Shown here: in pieces, positions 16,119-23,529 of the stretch
How positions within the stretch are numbered: position 1 is the stretch's first letter
How the letters are laid out: each line of letters begins with the position of its first letter
Position numbers and translations under genes: made by a program
Assembly: GCA_947627835.1 (NCBI GenBank)
Contig: CANQXM010000004.1
Span: 1 to 27,034 of the forward strand
Source of the DNA: an uncultured Bacilli bacterium
GTDB lineage: Bacteria > Bacillota_I > Bacilli_A > RF39 > UBA660
Direction: 5' to 3'
Length of the DNA: 27,034 nt
The notes under the pieces: generated by a model
What the model was told of the DNA's origin: nothing
The model's database searches: none
The model's input: only the letters and a program-made list of their open reading frames with translations

Positions 16119-16757
16119 TTAAATTGGTTTGTAATTGACGATATGTAGTTTATTTTCTTCTTCTATCATGATTATCGTTGCAGCGGTATCGTATCCTAAA
16201 TCTTTTTCATAATCCCAAGCTAAACTTACTTTGAATCCTTCTAAGTTTTGATCGTCCATTTTATAAGTAGTTGGTTCAATTGCGGTTACTTCGATTCTTG
16301 ATACAATGGGAAGATCTTGTTTTCTCGTGTTAAAGGAATTATCTTCCACGGTTTTATAGATTGAATCTAAAATTTTCGAACGGAAAGAGGTCTCAGCAGA
16401 TGGATGAACGTATTCTAATCCCCCAATGTCATATTTGCTAATTTTATTATCGATGGTAAATAAGTCGATGATGAATAATTCGGCAAGTGTTTTGGCGTAA
16501 TCTTCTTTATTAATTTCTTCTTCATTTAATATTTTTTTTAGATCTTCATATTTTTCTTCAAATAATTTAGAATCCCGGTCATCTAAAGTATATCCATAGG
16601 ATGCAATTTCATTTGTTACCGTTGTGGTATTTGATGGCATTTCTTCTTTCTTTTCTGGCTTCAACCAAACGAAATAAACAATTACTCCTGCAATTAAAAG
16701 AAGAATGATGATGCTTACTACGATTAAGATGATTTTATTTCTTTTTTTTAACTTCAT
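16119..16757 (-). CDS. Membrane-anchored extracellular protein, unknown function
   Basis: AGGGAG lies just before the ATG. The 212-residue protein has a basic start (MKLKKRNK), one membrane segment (about 9-30) and an outside part. The Pro/Lys/Glu/Thr linker (about 34-48) leads to a compact alpha-plus-beta domain with an acidic helical region (KLFEEKYEDLKKILNEEE), then strands ending in AATIIMIEEENKLHIVNYKPI. Size and order recall NTF2-like or VirB8-like periplasmic domains, but no diagnostic motif is present and I do not assign a family. It is the first gene of the two-gene unit with the exported protein downstream and faces a divergent gene at 16872. Confidence 0.6.
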   Translation of the reverse strand: MKLKKRNKIILIVVSIIILLLIAGVIVYFVWLKPEKKEEMPSNTTTVTNEIASYGYTLDDRDSKLFEEKYEDLKKILNEEEINKEDYAKTLAELFIIDLFTIDNKISKYDIGGLEYVHPSAETSFRSKILDSIYKTVEDNSFNTRKQDLPIVSRIEVTAIEPTTYKMDDQNLEGFKVSLAWDYEKDLGYDTAATIIMIEEENKLHIVNYKPI

Positions 16758-16859
16758 AAGGACTCCCTACTTTACTCATATATTATAGGTATTATATCAC
16801 GAAAGTCTTCATCTGTGTTATTTTTCTATTTGGGTAGTGGCTTTTTATGATATTCGTGT

Positions 16860-16865
16860 TATAAT
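16860..16865 (+). promoter_or_regulatory. -10 element of a probably leaderless transcript
   Basis: A perfect TATAAT ends six bases before the ATG at 16872, so transcription should start at or next to the start codon. The -35 region is poor, and no ribosome site precedes the gene. Confidence 0.5.
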
Positions 16866-16871
16866 TTGGTT

Positions 16872-17519
16872 ATGAAAATAGTATTAGGTTATCTTTTAAC
16901 ATATAGTTATTTACTTTTTATTTTGTTTGGGGTTGAAATCTTACAAAAAAGGATTTCTTTTTCGGATGAAGTTTCTCGGAAAATGATTCATGTTGGAGTT
17001 GGATGCTCTTGGTTTATCATGATTGCTTTTTTTGAGATTTCTTGGCATTTAGTGATTCCTCCTCTTACTTTTGTTTTTATTAATTATTGGTCTTATCGAA
17101 ATCATATTTTTACATCAATGGAAGTAAATCATCGTTCTTCAAAAGGGACTATTTATTTTGCTTTAAGTTATGTCATTCTTTCTTTTGCTACCCTTTTGTT
17201 GCCAGATTTTTTACCTTGTTATGGACTGGGAGCGATGGCTATGACCTTTGGAGATGGACTTGCTCCATTTGCCAAAAACCTTTTTCCAAAATCAATTGGT
17301 TCTACTAGTAAAACTTATGGTGGTTCGATCTTTTTATTTTTGATTATTGTTCTTCTTGTCTTTTGCTTTTTTCAGTTTTATCATATTGAATTTCATTTGG
17401 TTTATGCTCTTTTCATTTCTTTATTTGGAACGGTTTTGGAATTTCTTGGAGAAAATGGCTATGACAATTTAACGTTACCTTTAGGGGTTGCCTTTTTGTC
17501 CTATTGTTTTATTTTGTAG
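16872..17519 (+). CDS. Polyprenol/phytol/dolichol kinase-like membrane protein (VTE5/SEC59 family)
   Basis: The 215-residue protein has about six to seven membrane segments. It carries the conserved cytoplasmic motifs of the CTP-dependent isoprenoid-alcohol kinase family. These are VSRKMIHVGVG (about 35-45), SSKGTIYFALSY, MTFGDGLAPFAKNLFPKS with the acidic GDG, and TYGGS followed later by GYDNLTLPL. Known members phosphorylate dolichol, phytol, farnesol or geranylgeraniol; related CDP-diglyceride synthases share the fold. The gene starts at an ATG with no ribosome site and a -10 six bases upstream, so it looks leaderless. The next gene, a DUF92 protein, starts ten bases after its stop. The substrate here (for example undecaprenol or another free polyprenol) is inference. 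Confidence 0.75.
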   Translation: MKIVLGYLLTYSYLLFILFGVEILQKRISFSDEVSRKMIHVGVGCSWFIMIAFFEISWHLVIPPLTFVFINYWSYRNHIFTSMEVNHRSSKGTIYFALSYVILSFATLLLPDFLPCYGLGAMAMTFGDGLAPFAKNLFPKSIGSTSKTYGGSIFLFLIIVLLVFCFFQFYHIEFHLVYALFISLFGTVLEFLGENGYDNLTLPLGVAFLSYCFIL

Positions 17520-17529
17520 GAGGCTTTCT

Positions 17530-18279
17530 ATGCACTTTTGGATTAGTTTTTTGAGTAGTTTTTTACTTGCAATGGTGGCTTTGTTGAAAAAATCTTTTAC
17601 AAAACCAGCTTTGTTGATGGCTTTTTTCTTTGCTTTTATCATTTTTTATTATGGTGGGATTTGTGCCTTTCTCATTTTACTTAGTGTTTTTTTATTAACT
17701 ATTTTATCAGACAAGTTTAAGAATAAGAAAAAACATGAAGTTCGCCGCGTGATACAAATTTTCGTCAATGTCGGAATTGGGGCGTTTTGTATTTTTTGCT
17801 ATGGAATTTCTCAGCAATTTCTTTTTTATATTCTTTATGCAGTTAGTATGGCCGAAGCACTCAGTGATACACTGGCAAGTGGAATTGGTTCCCTTTCTAA
17901 AAAGTCCCCTTTTCACATTCTTACGTTACAACCAAGTACTCCAGGGTTATCTGGGAATGTTAGTTTTCTTGGTATGGCTGCATCGTTTTTTGGTTCTTCT
18001 TTTATTGCCATGATCTTTTTGTTGTTTCACTTTCATTTGGTGGCTTTTTTCCTCATTCTTCTCGGTGGCTTTGGTGGAGCTTTATTAGATAGTTATTTGG
18101 GTGCTATACTACAAGTGAAGTATTCTTGTAAAGTTTGTCATAAGATTACAGAAAGGAAGAACCATTGTGGTATGCCTACTCAATATCACTCAGGCATTTC
18201 CTTTATTGATAATAATATGGTTAATTTTTTAAGTAATTTTTGTAGTGTACTTTTGGCCTGTCTTCTTTTGGCAATTTAA
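17530..18279 (+). CDS. DUF92 (VTE6-like, isoprenoid phosphate kinase) membrane protein
   Basis: The start is the ATG at 17530; AGGAGG overlaps the stop of the previous gene, giving 249 residues. There are six or seven membrane segments. Family signatures are AEALSDTLASGIGSLSKK (about 114-131), the following LQPSTPGLSGNVSFLG, GGFGGALLDSYLGAILQ and a Cys/His cluster, SCKVCHKITERKNHCG. DUF92 includes plant VTE6, which adds the second phosphate to phytyl-phosphate. The first gene of the pair resembles VTE5, which adds the first phosphate. Together the two would convert an isoprenoid alcohol to its diphosphate. Bacterial members are otherwise called hypothetical; the pathway here is inferred from the pairing. 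Confidence 0.85.
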   Translation: MHFWISFLSSFLLAMVALLKKSFTKPALLMAFFFAFIIFYYGGICAFLILLSVFLLTILSDKFKNKKKHEVRRVIQIFVNVGIGAFCIFCYGISQQFLFYILYAVSMAEALSDTLASGIGSLSKKSPFHILTLQPSTPGLSGNVSFLGMAASFFGSSFIAMIFLLFHFHLVAFFLILLGGFGGALLDSYLGAILQVKYSCKVCHKITERKNHCGMPTQYHSGISFIDNNMVNFLSNFCSVLLACLLLAI

Positions 18280-18310
18280 AACCTCTAATTTTTATTTAGA
18301 GGTTATTTTT
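18274..18310. terminator. Bidirectional intrinsic terminator between convergent genes
   Basis: The 8-bp arms ACCTCTAA (18281-18288) and TTAGAGGT (18296-18303) have a seven-base loop, with TATTTTT on the plus side and TTTTAAATT on the minus side. It serves the kinase pair and the PHP operon. The TAA stop of the PHP gene lies in the loop. Confidence 0.85.
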
Positions 18311-19194
18311 AAAAAGGTAAATAAATCTTTTCTTTCTTCAGGTGTTAGGGTAAATTTTTCATTTACAAGACCAATCGTCGGATGAATCTGATCTTCTTTA
18401 TGAAAATCTGATCCAATGGTTACGGAAAGATTTAATCTTTTGGCAACTTTCTTCCAATGAGCTGTATCATCATGACGATTATTTAAACGATCGTAGTAAA
18501 TGTAATTTGCTTCTAAACCATCTGCGTTCATTTCTTTTAAAAGTTCGATGGTCTCTTCTGTCGTTACTTGATCTTCATAAGTGTAAGCAACGGGATGAGC
18601 TAAAACGACAAGTCCTCCTGCTAGTTTAATTAAATCTGAAGCTTCTTTTGGAGTAATGGTGTTTTTCTTTACGTAAGCCTTGCATCCTTCGTTCATCATG
18701 GTTTCAATAAATTCACCCTTACTTGGAATATGATCATAAACTTCTAATAATTTTGGGGTATTTTTTTCATTTTCGATGACATCTAGAGCAATATGCGCTT
18801 TGGTTACGGCTTCAATTTTATCTAATTTTTCAACGTTTAACGCAAATCCTAAGGCTTGTAATTTTTCTCCTACATTATGTAAGTATTCATGGCGTGCATT
18901 GCGAAGTTTTTCTAGTTTTTCACAAAACTCTTGGTTATTTAAATCAATTTGATAACCCAAAACATGAACGCCACCCTTTTTCCCTTTTGTAGATATTTCT
19001 ACGGCTGGAATTAAGGTTATATTTTGCTTTTTTGCATATTCAATCGTTTCTTTGGTATAAGCATCAATGGTATCGTGATCTGCTATGGCAATTGTTGTTA
19101 CGCCATTTTCCTTTGCTTTATCTATAATTTCTTTTGGAGTTAATGCACCATCTGATTTGGTTGTATGCATATGTAAGTCGATTAATTCTTCCAT
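18292..19194 (-). CDS. PHP-domain phosphoesterase (TrpH/RNase AM-like)
   Basis: The 300-residue protein has all the metal-binding motifs of the PHP fold: DLHMHTTKSDG (His8, His10, Asp15), IADHDTIDA (Asp39, His40, Asp41), Glu66 in AVEIST, VLAHP in the second half and GSDFHKED near the end. Its length fits the COG0613 group, whose studied members (YciV/TrpH) are 5'-3' exoribonucleases that also remove the 3'-phosphate from pAp-type nucleotides. It acts in the cytosol. Its first 13 bases overlap the end of the upstream gene, a possible nucleotidyltransferase, which hints at a joint role on RNA or nucleotides. The stop lies inside the terminator. Confidence 0.9.
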   Translation of the reverse strand: MEELIDLHMHTTKSDGALTPKEIIDKAKENGVTTIAIADHDTIDAYTKETIEYAKKQNITLIPAVEISTKGKKGGVHVLGYQIDLNNQEFCEKLEKLRNARHEYLHNVGEKLQALGFALNVEKLDKIEAVTKAHIALDVIENEKNTPKLLEVYDHIPSKGEFIETMMNEGCKAYVKKNTITPKEASDLIKLAGGLVVLAHPVAYTYEDQVTTEETIELLKEMNADGLEANYIYYDRLNNRHDDTAHWKKVAKRLNLSVTIGSDFHKEDQIHPTIGLVNEKFTLTPEERKDLFTFLKITSK

Positions 19195-20141
19195 GATTCA
19201 ATCCTTTCTTTAAAACTATCTTGTAGTTCTTTGGTTTTTTGTCTTCGTTTTGTACTATCTGATCCAGTCATTAGTAAGCATTCATATAATTCTTCGGTTT
19301 TATAAGTTAAGGCTAGCTGACGTCTGGTTTGATCTAGTAAATCTTGCAATTCTGGATTCCAATTATAGGGCGTTAAACTTGATAAGTAGTCATGAATAAA
19401 GTTATAAGCAGTATCGTCATATTGCCAGCTTTTTCTTAGTGATATCGGATGAATTGGCAAATATGGAATGATGTTGTTTTTTAAAGATTCTTTAATGACA
19501 AATGGGGTTTGAGCAATTAAGGTCGCTAATCTGGCACTACCAATAATGTGTGTATCAATGGGAAGATAATTTTGTGGCATACTTCCATTTTTTAAGGATT
19601 CAACAATTTGTGATAATTCTTCAATACTTTTTAGTGGGTCGATATCCGAAGGAGCAATTTGGTATTCTTGAAATAATTTAATCATATGTTTTTTGGCAGT
19701 TTCTATTTTTTTCTCTTCACAAATCATCCATAAATCAAGGTCCGGTAAGCGATTGATGATTTTTCTTGGCTTTAGTTCATTATCCATGTACGGACAAGGT
19801 TTGCAAAGTTGTTTTAAATCTGGTAGAAATTCGCCATTTTGTTCTAGGCAAGTTGCACAGTTCCAAGTTTGATAGTTACTTTTTTGAACCCATTTTTTTA
19901 ATTCTTCGTTATAGCGCACTTGCTCTTTTATGTAAGGCATTGGTCCATTTAGATCGGATCCAATGGCATAAAAAGGATACCCCGTTCCAAAAGATCCACT
20001 ATGACCTGCAATTTTTTTAACAATCTTTGTATATAACTCAATTTGTTTTTTTAAATATTCTCGTTTTAATTCACTTCTGTTTTTTTCAAAATCGGTTGAG
20101 ATATTTGCTACTTCACAACAGTAAGAGATTGGTTTTTCCAC
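19182..20141 (-). CDS. Unknown protein with possible nucleotidyltransferase core and zinc-ribbon insertion
   Basis: I choose a GTG at 20141 (AAGGGG eight bases upstream) because a near-consensus promoter lies just upstream, inside the longer frame that starts at 20279. This gives 319 residues. FYAIGSDLNGP (58-67) and LPDLDLWMIC (132-141) recall the G-S and D-x-D elements of nucleotidyltransferases. Between them sits WNCATC (Cys95, Cys98) and LCKPCP (Cys113, Cys116), a CxxC-14-CxxC zinc ribbon. A helical C-terminal half follows, with IIGSARLATLIA (199-210) and a charged tail. The nucleotidyltransferase reading is weak, because the distance between motifs is far longer than usual. It overlaps the PHP gene by 13 bases, so the two are coupled. 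Confidence 0.65.
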   Translation of the reverse strand: MEKPISYCCEVANISTDFEKNRSELKREYLKKQIELYTKIVKKIAGHSGSFGTGYPFYAIGSDLNGPMPYIKEQVRYNEELKKWVQKSNYQTWNCATCLEQNGEFLPDLKQLCKPCPYMDNELKPRKIINRLPDLDLWMICEEKKIETAKKHMIKLFQEYQIAPSDIDPLKSIEELSQIVESLKNGSMPQNYLPIDTHIIGSARLATLIAQTPFVIKESLKNNIIPYLPIHPISLRKSWQYDDTAYNFIHDYLSSLTPYNWNPELQDLLDQTRRQLALTYKTEELYECLLMTGSDSTKRRQKTKELQDSFKERIESWKN

Positions 20142-20169
20142 TTTTGTTTCCCCTTTTCCTTGAGGATTT

Positions 20170-20198
20170 ATTTTAGTGTTAATTATTATAAATGTCAA
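20170..20198 (-). promoter_or_regulatory. Promoter of the zinc-ribbon/PHP operon
   Basis: On the minus strand a perfect TTGACA (20198-20193), 17 bases, then TAAAAT (20175-20170). The predicted start, near 20163, precedes the GTG at 20141 with its AAGGGG site. Confidence 0.7.
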
Positions 20199-20332
20199 GT
20201 TTTTTAAGTGGTTTCTTGGCCGTAAATAGTGAAAGGAATCTTCAATGATTTTAAAAGTACGTAGTTTTTTTCTTTTCATTTTGATGAAAATTCGGTATGA
20301 TAGAATGCATACATTTAAAAAAGGAGTCTTTT

Positions 20333-20725
20333 ATGTCTCAAGAAAAAAATTCTTCTTTCCTAAAGTTTATTCAATTTGTCGTCGATTTGGCACAAGAAAG
20401 CGATGTATTTTATTATGACTTTACTATTTGTGCTAAAGATTATTTTCGAGGTGGAGGTTGCTACGAACTTTTTAAAATCGTTCAATATTTTTATCCCGAA
20501 GTTCAGTGTTATATTAATTCTGAATTAAATCATTGTGCGATTTATTACCATGGAAAGCTTTATGATTCTTATGGAGAAGTTTGTCATCCCGAAGATTTTT
20601 CGAAAGCTACTGAAGAGGATTTTTTGTATATGGAACGTTCTTTTCGAAACGATTTAGTTGAGGTCTCTTCTCGAAGGCTTATTCCTGAGATCCTCCTTTG
20701 TCGCGTCCAGGGAATTTTATATTAA
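20333..20725 (+). CDS. Small protein with possible papain/NlpC-like Cys-His-Asp layout
   Basis: The ATG at 20333 has AAGGAG seven bases upstream; a TATGAT with TTTTCA 17 bases before it (20274-20302) may be the promoter. The 130-residue product has no signal peptide. After an N-terminal helix it shows FRGGGCYELFKI (about 39-50), then SELNHCAIYY and KLYDSYGEV. A Cys at a helix start after glycines, then a His on one strand and an Asp on the next, is the order of papain-like cysteine peptidases and amidases. Similar small proteins occur in phages and plasmids. No other domain is seen, and the assignment is from motif order only. It stands alone, divergent from the zinc-ribbon operon. Confidence 0.65.
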   Translation: MSQEKNSSFLKFIQFVVDLAQESDVFYYDFTICAKDYFRGGGCYELFKIVQYFYPEVQCYINSELNHCAIYYHGKLYDSYGEVCHPEDFSKATEEDFLYMERSFRNDLVEVSSRRLIPEILLCRVQGILY

Positions 20726-20821
20726 TTTTTTTCTTTTTGGTTTATAATGAACTTAGAATCAACAAGGAAATGATTATTTTGAAAAAATTTGTATTCATCA
20801 GTTATTTAAGGAGGAAATGAT

Positions 20822-21796
20822 ATGTGTACTGCTATTACTTATTATAAAAAAGATCATTATTTTGGAAGAAATTTAGATTTGGAATATTCGTATCATGAAA
20901 CCGTTACGATTACTCCCCGAAACTTTCCTTTTCATTTTCGAAAAGCCGGTGATGTTTCTAATCACTATGCAATGATTGGCATGGCCTTTGTAGAAAATGA
21001 TTACCCACTTTATTATGATGCCATTAATGAAAAGGGACTTGGGATGGCTGGTCTTAACTTTCCGGGAAATGCAGATTATAAAGAAATGGCAGCTGATAAA
21101 ATTAATGTAGCTCCTTTTGAGTTTATTCCTTATATTTTAACGCAATGTGCAACCGTTCGTGATGCACGGAAGATGCTCGAACAAATCCAATTGGTTCAAC
21201 TTAACTTTAGTGAACAACTTCCAGTTTCTCCTCTACACTGGATTATTGCTGATAAAGAGGAAAGTATTACCGTAGAAAGTGTCAAAGATGGATTAAAAGT
21301 CTATGATAATCCGGTGGGAGTTCTTACCAATAATCCAACTTTTGATATTCATTTATTTGAATTAAATAATTATATGAGTTTATCTACTGAAGCTCCCGTA
21401 AATCATTTTGCAAAGGATTTGCCATTATCTACATATAGTCGTGGAATGGGTGCAATGGGATTACCGGGAGATTTGTCTTCATTGTCTCGTTTTGTCAAGG
21501 CATCTTTCACTAAAATGAATTCTCTTTCTGGTGAACGTGAATCGGAAGCCATTAGTCAATTTTTCCACATTTTAGGTTCTGTTTATCAACAACGTGGTTG
21601 TGTACATATGGGAGATGACAAGTATGAAATTACCATTTATAGTTCTTGTTGCAATCTAGACAAAGGAATTTACTATTATACAACGTATGAAAATAGTCAA
21701 ATTACGGGAATTGATATGTTTAAGGAAGATTTAGATAGTCAAAAATTGATTTCTTATGATTTAATTCAAGGTCAACAAATTCATATGCAAAATTAA
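20822..21796 (+). CDS. bsh: Choloylglycine hydrolase family enzyme (bile salt hydrolase / penicillin V acylase)
   Basis: This N-terminal-nucleophile amidase splits conjugated bile salts into bile acid and glycine or taurine. The 324 residues begin MCTAI, so Cys2 becomes the nucleophile once Met is removed. Visible active-site residues are Arg16 and Asp19 in GRNLDLE, Asn79 in AGLNFPG, Asn171 in TNNPTFD and Arg223 in SRFVK. The STYSRGMGAMGLPGDLSSLS stretch matches bile salt hydrolases better than penicillin V acylases. AAGGAGG lies seven bases before the ATG. There is no signal peptide, so the enzyme is cytosolic. It suggests a host-gut niche. It is convergent with the HAM1-like gene 18 bases away, with no clear terminator between. 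Confidence 0.93.
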   Translation: MCTAITYYKKDHYFGRNLDLEYSYHETVTITPRNFPFHFRKAGDVSNHYAMIGMAFVENDYPLYYDAINEKGLGMAGLNFPGNADYKEMAADKINVAPFEFIPYILTQCATVRDARKMLEQIQLVQLNFSEQLPVSPLHWIIADKEESITVESVKDGLKVYDNPVGVLTNNPTFDIHLFELNNYMSLSTEAPVNHFAKDLPLSTYSRGMGAMGLPGDLSSLSRFVKASFTKMNSLSGERESEAISQFFHILGSVYQQRGCVHMGDDKYEITIYSSCCNLDKGIYYYTTYENSQITGIDMFKEDLDSQKLISYDLIQGQQIHMQN

Positions 21797-21814
21797 TTTA
21801 GTACTTTTGAAATA

Positions 21815-22432
21815 TCAAATTTCTGGTTTTCTACTTCGCTTTTTATTTTTTTGATACGTTAGTACATACCATTTTATAAATTCATCTGTGGCACTTGTTC
21901 GATTATCTTTTCGATTTATTCTTTCTTCATCGGACATTTCTGCTAAAGTTTTGGAACAATTTAAGGGCACAAATACCAACCATAAATTGGATTTGGCTCT
22001 TTTATTTTGCTCTCCACGGATTTCATTAGCTAGTGTTCCTTTACTGACTCCGAAGAATTGAACATACTCCGTGCCATCATAAAAAGTTAAGCAATCTAAA
22101 AAATAACAATTTCTATTTTGGACGTGTTCCATGGTTTTTAATAATCCTACAATATCCGATGCAATTCCGCTTCTTTTTACAAATGCTCCTGGATAGCCAG
22201 GATGATTGGGATAATCTTCGATATAAAATCCAGAATCTGCAACAAAGACTGGCGTTTTTAGTAATTCAAAGGCTTGTCTTGCTTTTTCTTTGGAAATAAT
22301 TTGGATATCGTTAATATCTGGTTCAATGAAATCACATTGGTAGTAATGAATGGTAAGGCCTGCTTTTTCAAACTTTTCTTTTACTGAAATATATTTTCCA
22401 TAATTTCCGGTTATATATGTTAAATCTTGCAT
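21815..22432 (-). CDS. Divergent RdgB/HAM1-like nucleotide pyrophosphatase
   Basis: RdgB/HAM1 enzymes cleave non-canonical purine triphosphates (ITP, XTP, dITP) to monophosphate and pyrophosphate. The 205-residue product keeps the fold markers TGNYGKYISVKEKF near the start, ADSGFYIEDYPNHPGYPGAF at about 65-84 (Asp of the catalytic E/D-S-G region kept, Glu to Ala), FYDG, and FVPLNCSKTLAEMSDEE late on. The base-recognition segments are altered. The usual FDP before the FVP strand reads NLWLV, and the C-terminal SHR reads DNRTS. It may therefore act on another nucleotide. It is the third gene of an operon, one base after the SIS gene stop, under a WYL-type regulator. Confidence 0.8.
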   Translation of the reverse strand: MQDLTYITGNYGKYISVKEKFEKAGLTIHYYQCDFIEPDINDIQIISKEKARQAFELLKTPVFVADSGFYIEDYPNHPGYPGAFVKRSGIASDIVGLLKTMEHVQNRNCYFLDCLTFYDGTEYVQFFGVSKGTLANEIRGEQNKRAKSNLWLVFVPLNCSKTLAEMSDEERINRKDNRTSATDEFIKWYVLTYQKNKKRSRKPEI

Positions 22433-22433
22433 A

Positions 22434-23474
22434 TTACATTTCTCCTTGGTAACGATATAATTTTTTTACAACTTCTCGATTATACTCTGGACTTGTTAAA
22501 TCTATTTGTTTTTCTTCTGCTATTTTCTTCGATAAAAAATACATTTGTAAGGCTAGAGCATATTCTTTCCATAACGGACTGGTTTCTTCATCTAATGTAG
22601 AAAAAAGGAACACATTTGGATATTCTTGTATTAATATTTTTAACAGTTCTTCATCTAATCTCTTCATTTGATGTGCTAAGTAAATCATTGGACTTTGCGG
22701 ATTTTGAAAAAGCAAATTGCTTCTTCCATGACAGTAAGAGCCTTTATCATGAATAACCGTACAAGTAGTACCCGTTTCAATCATATTGGATTCTAAAATG
22801 GCAGCAGAACAGGTTGTGTCATATCCCGACATAATTTGAATTAAATTTGTATCTTTAAAGTTAAATGGTAAGTTTTGAACTTTCTTTCTACTCTTCTCTA
22901 ATAAATTCTTTAATTTTTCATTGATGTTTCTTATTTCTTCATCAGAAAGTCTTTCTTTTTGCTTTTCTTTTAAAATACTTAGTTCTAAAAATATCAGCAT
23001 GGGTGCTAGTGTGGGAATTATCGAAATAAAACTCTTTTCTTGATCTTGGTTGGTTTCATTTTTCCAAACTAAACGTACAAAATGATTTTGGGTTTCATGC
23101 GTTTCTTGGGCGCCAGTAATTAACAAGCGAAAGCCTGGAAATGTATTTAATATTTCCAATATACCATTTGATTTACCGCTATTTGAAATTGCTATTATAT
23201 TTTTAAATTGATGGATATTTGTTTTATAAAAATAGTCTCTTGGTTCCATCACTTCACATAGTGTTTGTACTGATTCTAAAAACATTTTTAAATAATATGC
23301 AGCTGCTTTGGATCCTCCTGTAGCTACGATTAAAGTAGGTTCTTTCTTGATAAAATTTTGAGCTTGTTTTAATACGAAATTTGTAAAATCAGGTGATTCA
23401 TTTTGTTTTAATAATCGCTCTTCCAACTTGGCATAATTGATTTCTGTTTTTTCAGAATACGTATGACTCATCAT
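22434..23474 (-). CDS. SIS-domain (phosphosugar-binding) protein
   Basis: The 346-residue protein has two SIS-like halves like those of the GlmS isomerase part or sugar-phosphate deaminases. The first half has LIVATGGSKAAAYYLKMFLE (about 53-72) and IIAISNSGKSNGILEIL (about 93-109), the Ser-rich phosphosugar loop. The second has IQIMSGYDTTCSAAILESNMIE, KGSYCHGRSN (a His-Gly in the place of the family's catalytic HG) and LFSTLDEETSPLWKEY. Substrates of such proteins are typically fructose-6-phosphate-like or muramyl sugars; none can be named here. AGGGAGAG lies before the first of two ATG codons. Its operon partners are a WYL regulator and a divergent HAM1 enzyme. Confidence 0.82.
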   Translation of the reverse strand: MMSHTYSEKTEINYAKLEERLLKQNESPDFTNFVLKQAQNFIKKEPTLIVATGGSKAAAYYLKMFLESVQTLCEVMEPRDYFYKTNIHQFKNIIAISNSGKSNGILEILNTFPGFRLLITGAQETHETQNHFVRLVWKNETNQDQEKSFISIIPTLAPMLIFLELSILKEKQKERLSDEEIRNINEKLKNLLEKSRKKVQNLPFNFKDTNLIQIMSGYDTTCSAAILESNMIETGTTCTVIHDKGSYCHGRSNLLFQNPQSPMIYLAHQMKRLDEELLKILIQEYPNVFLFSTLDEETSPLWKEYALALQMYFLSKKIAEEKQIDLTSPEYNREVVKKLYRYQGEM

Positions 23475-23529
23475 AAAAATCTCTCCCTCTTCTATTTCAA
23501 GAATAACAGAAGATGTGGAAATATTTATG

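Noticed and set aside
20767..20820. A possible 12- to 16-codon leader peptide frame ending in TGA just before the bile salt hydrolase ATG.
   Set aside because: The ribosome site spacing is poor, and its stop merely falls in the AGGAGG-ATGATATG stretch of the main gene; nothing suggests attenuation.
21810..21835. A GAAAT-ATTTC hairpin around the stop of the HAM1-like gene.
   Set aside because: It is only five base pairs with no T tract on either strand, so it is not a terminator.
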